NCBI GenBank assembly: GCA_024641365.1
Contig: JAHEDF010000244.1
Span: 1-6,214, forward strand
Direction: 5' to 3'
Origin: Planctomycetota bacterium
GTDB lineage: Bacteria; Planctomycetota; UBA11346
DNA: 6,214 bases
Of the stretch, positions 5,603 through 6,214 are shown one piece after another. The position numbers and the translations under genes were made by a program. Positions within the stretch are counted from its first letter, which is position 1. Each line of letters opens with the position of its first letter. The notes beneath the pieces are model-generated. The model ran no database searches and was not told the origin of the DNA. It saw only the letters and a program-made list of their open reading frames with translations.

Positions 5603-6214
5603 ATGAGTGATCGTATGAACTCAATGCGTACGCGTATGCGTCGCCTAAAAACATTGCCGGTGTTACCAACTTTGTTAACTGCGGGCAATTTGGCGGCCGG
5701 TATTACCGCCATATTATGTGCAGCACATAATATGTTAGAGGTCGGTGCATTCATGGTCTTTATCGCCATGGTGTGCGATATGTTTGACGGCAAAGTTGCG
5801 CGTATGACCAATACGGCCGGACCATTTGGTGCCGAGTTGGATTCGCTCAGCGATGTCGTCAGTTTTGGCGTAGCTCCCGCGATATTAATGCATCGTTTAG
5901 TTTTGGGTGAACCTGGTGTATTTGATCATGGTCAACGACTGCTGTGGTTTTTAACGGTTTTGTTTCCGATTATGGCAGCTATTCGTTTAGCTCGTTATAA
6001 TGTCGAACATACTGACGAAGCACTTCCTTATTTCCGTGGGTTACCATCACCAGGTGCAGCGGCACTCGTCTGTTCATGGATTATTTTATATAATCACCAA
6101 TCGATTTGGCCGGCAAAACAACCTGGTCCAGGTTACTATGAAGGCATTGAAAGTTTAGATGGATTTCGTTGGATCGTCATAGCAATGACTTTTATTTCGG
6201 CTCTATTAATGGTG
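5603..6214 (+). CDS. pssA: CDP-diacylglycerol-serine O-phosphatidyltransferase (3' end cut by window edge)
   Basis: PssA joins serine to CDP-diacylglycerol, releasing CMP and giving phosphatidylserine, the substrate of the Psd encoded just upstream. It is an integral inner-membrane enzyme of the CDP-alcohol phosphatidyltransferase family. The 204 codons in the window start with a basic N-terminus (RMNSMRTRMRRLK), then PTLLTAGNLAAG at 22-33, typical of this family. The full catalytic motif is present as D59..D62-G63..A66-R67-x8-G76-x3-D80-x3-D84 (DMFDGKVAR at 59-67, ELDSLSD at 78-84); the four Asp bind metal and the catalytic base is among them. RLARYN and a later FRGLPSPGAAA agree with the bacterial PssA subgroup rather than with PgsA. 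Hydrophobic helices lie at about 20-40, 47-58, 114-125 and near the right edge. The reading frame is still open at the last base. A 25-nt palindrome lies within codons 36-44. Confidence 0.95.
   Translation, partial: MSDRMNSMRTRMRRLKTLPVLPTLLTAGNLAAGITAILCAAHNMLEVGAFMVFIAMVCDMFDGKVARMTNTAGPFGAELDSLSDVVSFGVAPAILMHRLVLGEPGVFDHGQRLLWFLTVLFPIMAAIRLARYNVEHTDEALPYFRGLPSPGAAALVCSWIILYNHQSIWPAKQPGPGYYEGIESLDGFRWIVIAMTFISALLMV
5710..5734. repeat. 25-nt near-perfect palindrome within pssA
   Basis: The 12-base arm CATATTATGTGC (5710-5721) is the exact reverse complement of GCACATAATATG (5723-5734), with a single A at 5722 between them. As RNA this would be a stem of about 11 bp with a 3-nt loop. It encodes part of the first PssA membrane region (A-I-L-C-A-A-H-N-M). 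No T-run follows, so it is not a standard terminator. A protein-binding operator or an RNA pause hairpin are possible but unproven. Confidence 0.7.

Overview
The window is a 6.2-kb piece of a bacterial chromosome, with GC in the mid-40s percent by eye. It has no sign of phage, insertion sequence, CRISPR array, tRNA or rRNA. The host is probably a didermic bacterium that makes phosphatidylethanolamine, because the right end carries an archaeal-type phosphatidylserine decarboxylase next to CDP-diacylglycerol-serine phosphatidyltransferase. I cannot fix the phylum. The poorly conserved membrane proteins and the degenerate Nudix-like gene suggest an under-sampled lineage; a PVC-type or deltaproteobacteria-like group would fit, but this is a guess.

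The layout is two divergent gene clusters that separate at about 3120-3170. The leftward (minus) cluster is read from 3119 down to 1. Its first gene encodes a signal-peptidase-I-fold membrane protein that lacks the catalytic Ser and Lys. Next come a single-pass membrane protein with a weak TPR-like region (422 aa) and a zinc-ribbon/transmembrane/helical-repeat protein (372 aa). After a 50-nt gap comes the start of clpS, the N-degron adaptor of ClpAP, which runs off the left edge. The first three genes are joined by ATGA stop/start overlaps, so they are almost certainly co-transcribed and translationally coupled.

The rightward (plus) cluster is gmk (guanylate kinase), a 177-aa protein that looks like a Nudix fold without its catalytic box, a small three-helix membrane protein, psd, and pssA, which is cut by the right edge. 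The small membrane gene overlaps psd by ATGA. PssA makes phosphatidylserine from CDP-diacylglycerol and serine, and Psd decarboxylates it to phosphatidylethanolamine, so the last two genes form a complete PE branch at the inner membrane.

The points most worth a second look are these: the catalytically dead signal-peptidase-like protein and its coupled membrane partners; the Nudix-like protein without catalytic glutamates; Ile instead of Met at the ClpS gatekeeper position; a near-perfect 25-nt palindrome inside pssA; and two mutually exclusive hairpins just inside the gmk start.
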